Notes: generated by a model from the letters alone, not told the origin. A stretch of DNA of 14,183 nt from Oscillospiraceae bacterium (GCA_003343845.1 QAKK01000030.1:53893-68075); one strand, 5' to 3'. Positions 1-6,870 are shown, counted from the first letter of the stretch. Numbers and translations are program-made.

Positions 1-273
1 AGCAACGAGTTTGTCATCAACATCAAGGATACCTCGGTGCTGAACGTCATCGGCGTCACCGAGCTGTATTACTTCGCCGGCATCATCAAGCGGCAGTCGT
101 TCCAGACCTTCCAGACCTATCTTGTCGTCTGCGTGATCTACTTTATTCTGACCTTCACGGTCACGCGCCTCTTGCGCTTTGTCGAGAGCAAGTTGGACGG
201 CGAGGAAAACTACACGGTATTCGGCTCGCAGAGTGACAGCGCCGCCGAGATCCACATCAAAAAGGAGGCGTGA
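1..273 (+). CDS. Amino-acid ABC transporter permease, C-terminal part (5' end outside window)
   Basis: This is the last 90 codons of a HisM/GlnP-type inner-membrane permease. The reading frame is open from the first base, so the gene starts upstream of the window. It begins with a KDTSVLNVIGVTEL stretch, the usual sequence just after the EAA loop in this family, where the permease contacts its ATPase. One membrane helix follows (about residues 40-60 of the visible part: YLVVCVIYFILTFTVTRLL), then a charged cytoplasmic tail that is somewhat longer than usual. The ATPase gene starts 3 bases after the stop codon, and its ribosome site lies inside this gene's last codons, so the two are co-transcribed. 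The family imports polar amino acids together with an external binding protein, which is not in view. The substrate cannot be read from this fragment. Confidence 0.93.
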   Translation, partial: SNEFVINIKDTSVLNVIGVTELYYFAGIIKRQSFQTFQTYLVVCVIYFILTFTVTRLLRFVESKLDGEENYTVFGSQSDSAAEIHIKKEA

Positions 274-276
274 CCG

Positions 277-1038
277 ATGCGCGAAATGAATCAGAGTCAG
301 GACGCGATCATTGAGATCCGCCATCTGCAGAAGATCTTCGGCGACCATGAGGTGCTCTCCGACATCAATCTGTCGGTGCGCCGCGGCGAGGTCGTCAGCA
401 TCATCGGCTCGTCCGGCTCGGGCAAGTCCACGATGCTCCGCTGCGTCAACCTGCTGGAGACGCCGAGCGGCGGCGAGATCCTCTTCCACGGCAAGGACAT
501 TACCTCCCGCGATGTCGATCTGCGCAAATACCGCGCCAAGGTCGGCATGGTGTTTCAGCAGTTCAACCTGTTCAATAACATGACCGCCTTGCAGAACTGC
601 ATGGTCGGGCAGACCCGCGTCCTCGGCAGAAAGCCGGAGGAGGCGAAGAAGATCGCCATGGAGTATCTCACAAAGGTTGGCATGGCGCAGTACATCAACG
701 CAAAGCCGCGGCAGCTCTCCGGCGGACAGAAGCAGCGCGTCGCCATCGCACGCACGCTGTCCATGTCGCCCGAGGTCATTCTGTTTGACGAGCCGACGAG
801 TGCGCTCGACCCCGAGATGGTGGGCGAGGTGCTCTCGGTCATGAAGCTGCTCGCCGAGGCGGGTTTCACCATGCTGGTCGTCACGCACGAGATGAGCTTT
901 GCGCGCGATGTTTCCGACCGCGTGATCTTCATGGACAAGGGCATCATCGCTGAGGAAGGCACGCCTGCCGAGATCTTCGGTGCACCGAAGCAGCAGCGCA
1001 CGCGCGAGTTTCTCTCCCGCGTCCTCGGTAGTAACTGA
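277..1038 (+). CDS. Polar amino-acid ABC transporter ATP-binding protein (GlnQ/HisP type)
   Basis: This 253-residue cytoplasmic ATPase powers the importer whose permease lies just upstream. All the expected motifs are present: Walker A GSSGSGKST (44-52), Q-loop glutamine near 94 in MVFQQFNLF, signature LSGGQ (147-151), Walker B VILFDEP (167-173) with catalytic E172, D-loop SALD, and the switch histidine H204 in VVTHEM. Length and C-terminus match the family, which lacks an extra regulatory domain. ATG 277 is preferred over ATG 286 because AAGGAGG at 262-268 sits 8 bases before it. The stop codon abuts a long inverted-repeat element (1038-1257), and this gene is convergent with azlCD. The family is certain; glutamine, histidine, arginine or cystine specificity is not. 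Confidence 0.96.
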   Translation: MREMNQSQDAIIEIRHLQKIFGDHEVLSDINLSVRRGEVVSIIGSSGSGKSTMLRCVNLLETPSGGEILFHGKDITSRDVDLRKYRAKVGMVFQQFNLFNNMTALQNCMVGQTRVLGRKPEEAKKIAMEYLTKVGMAQYINAKPRQLSGGQKQRVAIARTLSMSPEVILFDEPTSALDPEMVGEVLSVMKLLAEAGFTMLVVTHEMSFARDVSDRVIFMDKGIIAEEGTPAEIFGAPKQQRTREFLSRVLGSN

Positions 1039-1257
1039 AAAGACTGTAAAAAAGCGCAGATCGAAAAAGGGGAAAACAAAAAATAAAAAACTGCTGTTCG
1101 GGAAATCCTTGAACAGCAGTTTTCGGTAGGAATCCGCATGCGGATTCCCTCAACAGAATTTGTTCCCCTTTTTCTCTCGCCGGAAACCGTCTCTGCCGTA
1201 TGAAAATACGGCAACGAAACGGTTTCCGACGACTCTGCATCTTTTTTACAGCCTTTT
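1038..1257. repeat. Nested inverted-repeat element (MITE-like or structured RNA) between convergent genes
   Basis: The whole non-coding gap folds into one nested structure. Outer arms 1038-1060 and 1234-1257 pair over about 21 bases, with one mismatch and a small internal loop, and each arm has a run of six A or six T. A second stem pairs 1063-1080 with 1159-1174 (16 pairs, two A bulged). Inside it are hairpin 1087-1123 and the perfect 20-base palindrome 1129-1148. Between the second stem and the right outer arm is a two-tier hairpin, 1181-1228 (10-pair outer stem 1181-1190/1219-1228, 7-pair inner stem 1194-1200/1207-1213). Nested pairing on this scale is unlikely by chance. It could be a small non-autonomous transposable element with terminal inverted repeats, or a multibranched RNA. 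I see no clear target-site duplication and no ORF of interest. The left end touches the stop codon of the ATPase gene. Confidence 0.7.
1087..1123 (-). terminator. Intrinsic terminator serving azlD
   Basis: A 13-base stem (1087-1099 with 1111-1123) encloses an 11-base loop. Read on the minus strand, the hairpin is followed by TTTTTTATTTTTTG, a strong U-tract, which fits termination of the azlC-azlD transcript 147 bases past the azlD stop. On the plus strand only four T follow, so it would be a weaker terminator for the ABC operon. It is also one arm of the larger nested element at 1038-1257. Confidence 0.75.
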
Positions 1258-1269
1258 TCTTTTCTACAA

Positions 1270-1590
1270 TTACAGTCCAAGCAGCGGGAGCAACCATTCG
1301 GCGAGGAGAACCACGCCGCAGCAGGTGATCGCCACTTGCAGAAGGCTCATGCCGAAGTAGGCGGCGAGAATGCCGACGACGAGCGCCAGCAGACCCGCGA
1401 CGGGGCTGCCTGTCGCATCCAGAATGGCGGGAAAGGTCATCACGGCGAGCGTCACATAGGGTACATAGTAGAGGAAGGAGCGGATAAACCGGCTTTTGAT
1501 GGGCTTGCGGATCAGGGTCAGCGGCAGGACGCGCACGGCATAGGTCACCGCGATCATGATGAGGATGTACACATGGATATTGCGGGTCAT
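1270..1590 (-). CDS. azlD: AzlD family branched-chain amino-acid transport subunit
   Basis: This 106-residue, very hydrophobic protein has about four membrane helices and the AzlD-type sequence RVLPLTLIRKPIKSRFIRSF followed by LYYVPYVTLAVMTFPAIL. AzlD is the small partner of AzlC, and the pair exports branched-chain amino acids and their analogues in characterised Gram-positive systems. The start codon overlaps the azlC stop by four bases (ATGA, 1587-1590), so translation is probably coupled. The length is normal. A strong intrinsic terminator lies downstream at 1087-1123. Confidence 0.93.
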   Translation of the reverse strand: MTRNIHVYILIMIAVTYAVRVLPLTLIRKPIKSRFIRSFLYYVPYVTLAVMTFPAILDATGSPVAGLLALVVGILAAYFGMSLLQVAITCCGVVLLAEWLLPLLGL

Positions 1591-2324
1591 GCCTGTACCT
1601 CCGCGTCGTCGTCTTTGTGCGGGAACAGGAGGGCGGCAGCCGCGGCGATCACCACGGTCAGCACCAGAATGCGCGTGCCCTCGGGGATGCCCGATACCAG
1701 CGGCAGCCGCGCCATGGCATAGCTTGCCGCAAAGCAGAAGACGATCAGCCCGGCGATCAGCTTGTCCTTTTTCGCCGGGGGGATGATAACGGCGAGAAAC
1801 ATGCCGTAGAGCGCTACGCCGAGCGCACTCACAAGGCGTGCGGGCAGCAGATCACCGGCGATGTTGCCAAGTGCCGTGCCGCATGCCCATGCGGGCATGG
1901 CGACCAGCATCGTGCCGTAGAAACGGACGGGGTCGAGCTTGCCGGGGCGTGCAATGGTGACGGCAAAGATCTCGTCGGTCACATCCACGCCGATGATGAG
2001 CCGCTGGAGAAGTCCGAGCCCCTCGGCGCGCTGGCTGAGCGCGCAGCTCATCAGCAGATAGCGGGCGTTGGCAACGAGTGTCATCAGCGCAAGCTCGGTG
2101 TAGGCGGCGCCCGAGGCAATCAGGGTGAAGCCTGCGTATTCGCCCGCAGAGGCGTTGCAGAACAGGCTGACGATGAAGGACTGAACGGCGTTCAGCCCCG
2201 CGTTCCGCGCGGCGATGCCGAGCGCAAAGGCGACGGCAAAATACCCGAGCCCGATCGGGATGCCGTCGTGCATCCCGGCAGCGAGGGCGCGCCGTCTGGT
2301 TTCTTTGGTTGTGATGTCGGTCAT
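1587..2324 (-). CDS. azlC: AzlC family branched-chain amino-acid exporter
   Basis: This 245-residue inner-membrane protein is the large subunit of the AzlCD exporter. The family core is plain: AAGMHDGIPIGLGYFAVAFA near the N-terminus, then SLFCNASAGEYAGF and LALMTLVANARYLLMS, with about seven membrane helices in all. ATG at 2324 is chosen because AGGAGAG (2333-2339) lies 8 bases upstream and the family begins near MTDITTKETRR. An upstream in-frame ATG would add 16 residues unlike the family and lie across the promoter. The gene has its own sigma-A-like promoter (2361-2388) and is followed by azlD with a 4-base overlap. No Lrp-type regulator gene is adjacent. Confidence 0.93.
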   Translation of the reverse strand: MTDITTKETRRRALAAGMHDGIPIGLGYFAVAFALGIAARNAGLNAVQSFIVSLFCNASAGEYAGFTLIASGAAYTELALMTLVANARYLLMSCALSQRAEGLGLLQRLIIGVDVTDEIFAVTIARPGKLDPVRFYGTMLVAMPAWACGTALGNIAGDLLPARLVSALGVALYGMFLAVIIPPAKKDKLIAGLIVFCFAASYAMARLPLVSGIPEGTRILVLTVVIAAAAALLFPHKDDDAEVQA

Positions 2325-2360
2325 GGTCGATTCTCTCCTGATGCGATAGATGCAAATACG

Positions 2361-2388
2361 AGTATACCACATCCGGCGTAAAAAGCAA
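2361..2388 (-). promoter_or_regulatory. Sigma-A type promoter of azlCD
   Basis: On the minus strand, TTGCTT (2383-2388) and TATACT (2361-2366) are separated by 16 bases. Transcription would begin near 2354, giving a leader of about 30 bases before the azlC ribosome site and start. The promoter lies directly after the terminator of the upstream minus-strand gene, so azlCD is a separate unit. Confidence 0.65.
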
Positions 2389-2397
2389 GAGGTCGTT

Positions 2398-2437
2398 TCG
2401 ACGAAAAAAGCACCCCGCAGGGTGCTTTTTTCGTCGA
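2398..2437 (-). terminator. Intrinsic terminator, 18-base perfect stem
   Basis: Arms 2398-2415 and 2420-2437 pair perfectly around the loop CGCA. The stem contains GCACCC/GGGTGC flanked by an A6/T6 tract, so a U-run follows the GC core in either direction. It lies 11 bases after the stop codon of the minus-strand gene 2449-3153 and insulates azlCD from it. Confidence 0.85.
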
Positions 2438-2448
2438 TGTCGATTGAA

Positions 2449-3153
2449 TTATTGGAATACGCTGTCGGTGGGACCGTCGTCGTGCGGGGCGGATACCGAC
2501 GGGATGCCGTCGGTGCAGGTGGGGGTTCTGCCCGAGAGTATGAGCAGGATGATGTAGGTCGCCAGCGGGCAGAAGAATATCGTCAGAATCAGCGCTATGC
2601 CGAAGCCGGAGCCGCTTGCGCCTCCGAAGTTGACGCCGACACGGTAGAGCGCCATGCACTGGAAGACGGCGGTGCAGACCGCGCAGACAAATGCGAGCAA
2701 CGAAAAGAGCAGCAGCGGCAAGGAGGTGGAGAAAACCATCTGCATGGCGACCTCGTCCGAGACGGCGGCATGGAGATTTTCATCGGCGATGAGACGGACA
2801 AACATGGAACTGAGTGCGATCAGAGAGCAGATGCCGCTGCATGCGGTCGCAGCAGAAAAGCCGAGCAGACGTGCGCCGCTGTGGCGGCGGGACGAGCCGA
2901 CATCGCTCAACCTGCCGAGCAGCCAATTGTCTGCAATCGGAACAAAGCCGAGCCAGCCGTGCTTCACGCCGGCGCGCTTTGCCATACGGAGGAGGGCGAT
3001 GCCGTACATAATGTAGTAGGCGATGCCGACCAGCAGGGCAATGCCGAAAATGACGGCATAAATGCCCACAAGCGTGGGCACGATGGAGTTGAACTCCGGG
3101 TCGATCGCACCGAACATCTCATAGTCATTCAGATAAGGATCAAAATCATGCAT
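2449..3153 (-). CDS. Uncharacterised four-helix membrane protein
   Basis: This 234-residue protein belongs to no named family I can identify with confidence. Predicted membrane helices lie near 26-54, 97-120, 143-168 and 184-207. Between the first two is a well-ordered amphipathic stretch, RMAKRAGVKHGWLGFVPIAD then NWLLGRLSD (about 56-84), of a kind seen in many clostridial membrane proteins of unknown role. The N-terminal 22 residues are acidic (DFDPYLNDYE) and the last 25 residues are polar with a DD/GPTD end. ATG 3153 has GGGAG about 9 bases upstream. It has its own promoter (3185-3213), divergent from the DUF2975 operon, and ends at a perfect terminator, so it is a single-gene unit. I do not assign a function. 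Confidence 0.8.
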   Translation of the reverse strand: MHDFDPYLNDYEMFGAIDPEFNSIVPTLVGIYAVIFGIALLVGIAYYIMYGIALLRMAKRAGVKHGWLGFVPIADNWLLGRLSDVGSSRRHSGARLLGFSAATACSGICSLIALSSMFVRLIADENLHAAVSDEVAMQMVFSTSLPLLLFSLLAFVCAVCTAVFQCMALYRVGVNFGGASGSGFGIALILTIFFCPLATYIILLILSGRTPTCTDGIPSVSAPHDDGPTDSVFQ

Positions 3154-3184
3154 TGAGCAAATCTCCCTTCATTTTTGTACCTAT

Positions 3185-3213
3185 ATAATAGCATATGTTC
3201 GGCTTTTTCGCAA
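3185..3213 (-). promoter_or_regulatory. Sigma-A type promoter of the membrane-protein gene 2449-3153
   Basis: On the minus strand, TTGCGA (3208-3213) and TATTAT (3185-3190) are separated by exactly 17 bases. The promoter is about 30 bases upstream of the start codon and diverges from the plus-strand promoter at 3261-3289. Confidence 0.6.
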
Positions 3214-3260
3214 GGTTTCCTCAAAATTTTTGCAAATTCTCGTTTTTCACAAAAATTTTA

Positions 3261-3289
3261 TTGACAAACGATAAATAATGTGGTAGAGT
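3261..3289 (+). promoter_or_regulatory. Sigma-A type promoter of the DUF2975-regulator-DUF4173 operon
   Basis: A consensus -35 box TTGACA (3261-3266) is followed after 17 bases by a -10 box of moderate quality, TAGAGT (3284-3289). The DUF2975 start codon is about 20 bases past the expected transcript start, with AGGAGG at 3301-3306. An AT-rich tract (about 3225-3260) lies upstream and could act as an UP element. The small regulator in this operon may bind here, but I see no clear operator palindrome. Confidence 0.7.
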
Positions 3290-3314
3290 AAAGACACAAC
3301 AGGAGGATTTCACC

Positions 3315-3761
3315 ATGGAAAAACAAAACCGCTCCGCACTCCTTACCCTGATTCTCGTGTATATCTTCGGCGTCTGTCTCATTCTGCTTGCCTTCACCGC
3401 GCCGGCGCTGATGCGGCAGTATATCCAAGTGACCCACTGCCCGGAAAGCCTGTTCCTGCCGGTGACAACGACGTTTTATGCGATCCTGCCGTTTGCGGCG
3501 GCAACGCTGCTGGCGCTCGACCGTCTGCTCCGCCGCATTCTGCGCGGGGAAGTGTTCGTTTCCGCCAACGTGGCAGCGCTGCGGCTCATTTCCTATATGC
3601 TCTGTGCCGCCGTCGTGATCTTTCTCGCCGCAGGCTTCTTTTACGGCGGATTCTTCGTCCTTGCCGTGGCGGCTGCGTTTTTCGTCACGGTGGTGCGCAC
3701 GGTGAAGAACTGTTTTGCCGCCGCCGTCCTCATCAAGGACGAGAACGAACTGACGATTTAA
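3315..3761 (+). CDS. DUF2975 domain membrane protein
   Basis: This 148-residue protein has four predicted membrane helices (about 10-31, 50-68, 90-108 and 111-130). The family hallmarks are the loop RRILRGEVFVSANVAALRLIS (about 73-93) and the conserved C-terminal tail VKNCFAAAVLIKDENELTI (130-148). DUF2975 proteins have no established biochemical function. They are typically encoded next to a small YozG-like Cro/C1 regulator, as here, and a role in sensing or in controlling that regulator is often guessed. AGGAGG (3301-3306) sits 8 bases before ATG 3315. The stop codon overlaps the ribosome site of the next gene, so the pair is tightly coupled. Confidence 0.9.
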   Translation: MEKQNRSALLTLILVYIFGVCLILLAFTAPALMRQYIQVTHCPESLFLPVTTTFYAILPFAAATLLALDRLLRRILRGEVFVSANVAALRLISYMLCAAVVIFLAAGFFYGGFFVLAVAAAFFVTVVRTVKNCFAAAVLIKDENELTI

Positions 3762-3772
3762 GGAGGGGAAAC

Positions 3773-3994
3773 ATGTCCATTCGGATCAATCTTGATGTGG
3801 AGATGGCAAAGAAGAAGATCTCTTCCGGCGCGCTTGCCGAGGCGATCGGCATCACACAGGCGAACCTCTCCATTCTGAAGACCGGCAAGGCAAAGGCGGT
3901 GCGCTTCTCCACGCTGGAGGCGCTCTGCCGCACGCTCGGCTGCCAGCCGGGCGATATTCTCGAATATGTGGATGACGGGGAGGATGCAAAATGA
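3773..3994 (+). CDS. Small Cro/C1-type (YozG-like) transcriptional regulator
   Basis: This 73-residue protein is one helix-turn-helix domain of the HTH_26/YozG kind. SGALAEAIGITQANLSILKT (about 18-37) covers the two DNA-recognition helices, followed by the family's RFSTLEALCRTLGCQPGDIL segment (44-63). It should bind DNA as a dimer and probably regulates its own operon. The gene starts 11 bases after the DUF2975 stop codon with AGGAGGGG in the gap, and its TGA overlaps the ATG of the next gene by four bases. The partnership with DUF2975 is a known conserved pairing; its signal is unknown. Confidence 0.92.
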   Translation: MSIRINLDVEMAKKKISSGALAEAIGITQANLSILKTGKAKAVRFSTLEALCRTLGCQPGDILEYVDDGEDAK

Positions 3995-5592
3995 CCGAAG
4001 AAAAGAATCCGGCACAGACACCGGCACAGGACCTCACACAAAATCAGGTGGAGAATCCGACGCCCGCACAGACACAGCCCGCACCTGCCGCAGCACCCGC
4101 AAAGCCGACCCTGCCGCTCCCGGACTGCACCGATCGCGACTGCCGCTTTGCCGCGCTGCTCTTTGTCCTCTGCCTCTTTGCCGCCAACTGCACGGCGCTC
4201 TGCCGCACAGGCATCGGCTATGCGCTGTCCACCCTGCTGCTGGCGGGCGCGGCGCTTGTCTATCTGCGGCGGGAGCTGCGCTGGAATGCTCTGAACGTCC
4301 TGTGCCTTGCCGCCTGCGTCCTTGTGACGGCAAGCTCCGCCGTTTTCGGTGAGACGGCGATGACGCCCTATAAGATGCTGTTTGCCTGGCTGTCCGGCGC
4401 GCTGTTCCTCGTGTCGGCGACCGGTGCGGGCGCGTCGATGCTCGACGACTTCCGCGCGGCTTTCGCGCCGCTTCTCCTGTTTCTCGGCGGGTCCTGCCCG
4501 ACGGTCGGGATCACGGCGCGCGCCTTTGCCGCCAAGCGGAAGGAGGGAAAACGGTTTCTGCCCGTCTTCCTCGGTCTCCTGATTGCCGTGCCCGCTGTGC
4601 TGGTGCTCGACGATCTGCTGCGGACCGCCGACGCCGCGTTTGATGCATTTGTATTGCAGTTCAGCTTTAACAGTATGGATGTGTTCCTCACGCTGCTGTT
4701 TGGTGTGATGCTCTTTGTCTTCTTCTTTCCGTTGCTCTTTGCGCGGCAGAAGAAGCTGCAGTGGGCGGAGACGGACAGGACGATCGAGAGCGTACCGCTG
4801 CTCGACAGCGCGTTTGTGACAACGGTGCTCGCTGCCGTATCGGCGATGTACGTCGTGTTTCTCGTCTCGCAGCTGTCCTATCTTGTCGGCGGCTTCGCGG
4901 GCGTGCGTCCGGAGGAGCTGACCTTTGCTGCCTATGCGCGCCGCGGCTTTGGCGAAATGTGCGTTGTCTGCGTGCTCAATCTCGGGCTTCTGTTCCTCGC
5001 GCGGCTCTTTGTGCGGCGGAAAGACGGCAAACTGCCGCGCACCGTCCGCGCCGCGACCGTGTTCATCTCGGCTTTTTCAGTCTTTCTGATCGCTGCCGCC
5101 ATCGCAAAAATGTTCCTGTATATGCGCACCTACGGGCTGACCTTCCTGCGGCTCTCCACCTCGGTGTTTATGTTCTTTCTGCTGTTCGTCTTCGTCGCGG
5201 TCTCGGTCAAGTGCTTTGTGCCGCAGTTCCGGCATATCCGTGCGATTCTCGCGGTCGGCTGCGTGCTTGCCGTCCTTTGCTCGGCGGCGGATCTCGGTGC
5301 CGTGACGGTGCAGTACAACCTCCATGCCTATGAGAGCGGCATGCACGAGCAGATCGACGTGGACTATCTGCACACCTGCGGCGACATCGCCGTACCCGCG
5401 CTGGTCAAGCTCAGCGGCGACGCGGACGAAACCGTCCGCGCCGAGGCGCTGTCCGCCCTGAAGGCACTGCGCAGACACCGCGGCGACTGGCGTTCTGCCT
5501 CGGTCGCATCCCTGCGCGCCGATCGGTTGTTTGAAGCGAACAAGGCGCAGATCGATGCTGCTGCGGACAGAGCGTGGGATCGCCCGTATTGA
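3991..5592 (+). CDS. DUF4153/DUF4173-like polytopic membrane protein
   Basis: This 533-residue protein opens with a hydrophilic tail rich in Pro, Ala and Gln (about 1-48, with loose PAQT repeats), then has about 12 membrane helices from residue 53 to about 440. Family-like stretches are FLGLLIAVPAVLVLDDLLRT then ADAAFDAF, EELTFAAYARRGFGEMC, and MRTYGLTFLRLSTSVFMFF. After the last helix a soluble tail holds IDVDYLHTCGDIAVPALVKL and a helical segment resembling one HEAT-type repeat. The family has no proven function. The gene overlaps the regulator stop by four bases (3991-3994), with GGGGAGG at 3977-3983. It ends the operon; no terminator follows, and the next promoter lies across its stop codon. 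The family call is moderately sure; DUF4153 and DUF4173 are hard to separate by eye. Confidence 0.82.
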   Translation: MTEEKNPAQTPAQDLTQNQVENPTPAQTQPAPAAAPAKPTLPLPDCTDRDCRFAALLFVLCLFAANCTALCRTGIGYALSTLLLAGAALVYLRRELRWNALNVLCLAACVLVTASSAVFGETAMTPYKMLFAWLSGALFLVSATGAGASMLDDFRAAFAPLLLFLGGSCPTVGITARAFAAKRKEGKRFLPVFLGLLIAVPAVLVLDDLLRTADAAFDAFVLQFSFNSMDVFLTLLFGVMLFVFFFPLLFARQKKLQWAETDRTIESVPLLDSAFVTTVLAAVSAMYVVFLVSQLSYLVGGFAGVRPEELTFAAYARRGFGEMCVVCVLNLGLLFLARLFVRRKDGKLPRTVRAATVFISAFSVFLIAAAIAKMFLYMRTYGLTFLRLSTSVFMFFLLFVFVAVSVKCFVPQFRHIRAILAVGCVLAVLCSAADLGAVTVQYNLHAYESGMHEQIDVDYLHTCGDIAVPALVKLSGDADETVRAEALSALKALRRHRGDWRSASVASLRADRLFEANKAQIDAAADRAWDRPY

Positions 5593-5617
5593 CAAAACGG
5601 CGAAAATTCGGTATCAT
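5589..5617 (+). promoter_or_regulatory. Sigma-A promoter of ung, overlapping the preceding stop codon
   Basis: TTGACA (5589-5594) and TATCAT (5612-5617) are separated by exactly 17 bases. The upstream gene's TGA stop (5590-5592) lies inside the -35 box. The transcript would start near 5624, just ahead of the ung ribosome site GGAGG (5638-5642). Confidence 0.75.
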
Positions 5618-5649
5618 AGAGAAAAACCAACCGCACCGGAGGCAGAACT

Positions 5650-6312
5650 ATGGTATCGCTCGGCAACGAATGGGACGCGCTGCTTGCAGACGAGTTCAAA
5701 AAGGAATACTATCAGCGCATCCGCGCGTTTCTGAAGGCGGAGTACGCAAACCCGAATTACCCGGTCTACCCGGAGATGCACCACATCTTTGACGCGCTGA
5801 AGATCACGGATTATCACGCGGTCAAGGCGGTCATTCTCGGGCAGGATCCCTACCACGGACCCGGGCAGGCGCATGGGCTGTCCTTTTCGGTGCAGGGGAA
5901 CACCCCGCCGCCGCCGTCGCTCGTCAACATCTTCAAGGAGTACAGCGACGACCTCGGCTATCCCACGCCGAAGAGCGGCGATCTCACCCGCTGGGCGGAG
6001 AACGGCGTCCTGCTGCTCAACACGGTGCTGACCGTGCGCGGCGGCATGGCGGCAAGCCATCGCGGCATCGGCTGGGAGCAGTTCACCGACCGTATCATTA
6101 CACTGCTCAACGAGCGAAAAGAACCGATCGTCTTTCTGCTCTGGGGTAACTTCGCCAAGAGCAAGCGCGCGTTGATCACCAACCCGAACCATCATGTGCT
6201 CACCGCCGCGCACCCCAGCCCCCTCTCCGCCTACAACGGCTTCTTCGGCTGCCGCCATTTTTCAAAGGCGAACGCCCTCCTGCCCGAGCCGATCGACTGG
6301 CGTCTGGATTAA
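5650..6312 (+). CDS. ung: Uracil-DNA glycosylase, family 1
   Basis: The enzyme removes uracil from DNA by cleaving the N-glycosidic bond, the first step of base-excision repair of deaminated cytosine or misincorporated dUMP. The 220 residues match the family length. Motifs present are the water-activating loop GQDPYHGPGQAHGLSFSV (64-81) with catalytic D66, the uracil-binding segment LLLNTVLTVR (121-130) with N124, and the DNA-intercalation loop HPSPLS (188-193) with catalytic H188. ATG 5650 has GGAGG 7 bases upstream, and the N-terminus MVSLGNEWDALLADEF is typical of Firmicute Ung. It has its own promoter and a strong terminator, so it is monocistronic. Confidence 0.97.
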   Translation: MVSLGNEWDALLADEFKKEYYQRIRAFLKAEYANPNYPVYPEMHHIFDALKITDYHAVKAVILGQDPYHGPGQAHGLSFSVQGNTPPPPSLVNIFKEYSDDLGYPTPKSGDLTRWAENGVLLLNTVLTVRGGMAASHRGIGWEQFTDRIITLLNERKEPIVFLLWGNFAKSKRALITNPNHHVLTAAHPSPLSAYNGFFGCRHFSKANALLPEPIDWRLD

Positions 6313-6353
6313 AACACCCCCGACGGTGCAGCGCACCGTCGGGGGTGTTTTTT
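6311..6353. terminator. Bidirectional terminator between ung and the cysteine-rich gene
   Basis: Arms 6311-6329 and 6333-6351 form a 19-base perfect stem around a 3-base loop, with GC core CACCCCCGACGGTGC, AAAA on the left and six T on the right. It overlaps the last two bases of the ung stop codon, and its right edge overlaps the TAA of the convergent minus-strand gene (6352-6354). It can therefore end transcripts arriving from both sides. Confidence 0.93.
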
Positions 6354-6807
6354 ATGGATGAAGGGCATTCAAATAGTCATTATAGGCGAACACATCGGGA
6401 ACCTGCGGCGCAAAAGAGGGGCAGCAGTCGCAGTAGGCTCTTTGGCGGCGGCTGCGTTCGTCTGCGTCTTCGGTCGGGAAGAACAGATCCGCTTTTTTCG
6501 AGATTTTGAGGTCCTTTGTGCAGAAAATCTCGTTGAAATCGCTGCCGACCGGGCAGAAGTTGCCGTGCTGACAGGTGAGACAGCATTGCAGGTACACATT
6601 TGCGGGCAGCAGGCGCTGCAATGCGGCAAATGCGTGTTCAATCCTCCCGGCAGAGACTGCGGATGTTTGATAAGATGTACCTTCATAGCGCAGATGCAGC
6701 TGCAATGTGTCGGCTTCTTCCGCATGGGTCATGTCAAGCAAAGTCGGAACATCGCCGTTTGGCGTGTGCAGCGTGATTGACGTTTGTATATGTGTGACGT
6801 TTTCCAT
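6352..6807 (-). CDS. Small cysteine-rich protein of unknown function
   Basis: This 151-residue soluble protein has no signal peptide and no membrane helix. I do not recognise the family. The first 70 residues look like an alpha/beta domain. Residues 75-96 carry a dense cysteine cluster, CCLTCQHGNFCP (75-86) then C96, and a second cluster CDCC lies at 126-129, so eight cysteines could bind zinc or an iron-sulfur centre. This is inference. ATG 6807 is preferred over longer in-frame starts because AAAGGAG lies 8 bases upstream and the upstream promoter (6842-6870) would otherwise lie within the gene. It is a single-gene unit, convergent with ung and sharing its terminator. Confidence 0.85.
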   Translation of the reverse strand: MENVTHIQTSITLHTPNGDVPTLLDMTHAEEADTLQLHLRYEGTSYQTSAVSAGRIEHAFAALQRLLPANVYLQCCLTCQHGNFCPVGSDFNEIFCTKDLKISKKADLFFPTEDADERSRRQRAYCDCCPSFAPQVPDVFAYNDYLNALHP

Positions 6808-6841
6808 GGCGGTGACTCCTTTTCGTACATAGTTTGCATTT

Positions 6842-6870
6842 ATTATACGCTGCGTGCGCGAAAAAGTCAA
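6842..6870 (-). promoter_or_regulatory. Near-consensus sigma-A promoter of the cysteine-rich gene
   Basis: On the minus strand, TTGACT (6865-6870) and TATAAT (6842-6847) are separated by 17 bases, the best promoter in the window. Its -35 box overlaps the distal end of the spoIVA terminator palindrome (6869-6914) by two bases. Confidence 0.85.

Noticed and set aside
1181..1228. Two-tier hairpin as an intrinsic terminator of the ABC operon
   Set aside because: The T-run on the plus strand begins 14 bases after the stem, too far for a normal intrinsic terminator, so I treat it as part of the nested element instead.
1617..2381. A 254-codon plus-strand frame opposite azlC
   Set aside because: Mirror-frame shadow of azlC with a hydrophilic low-complexity product and no start signals.
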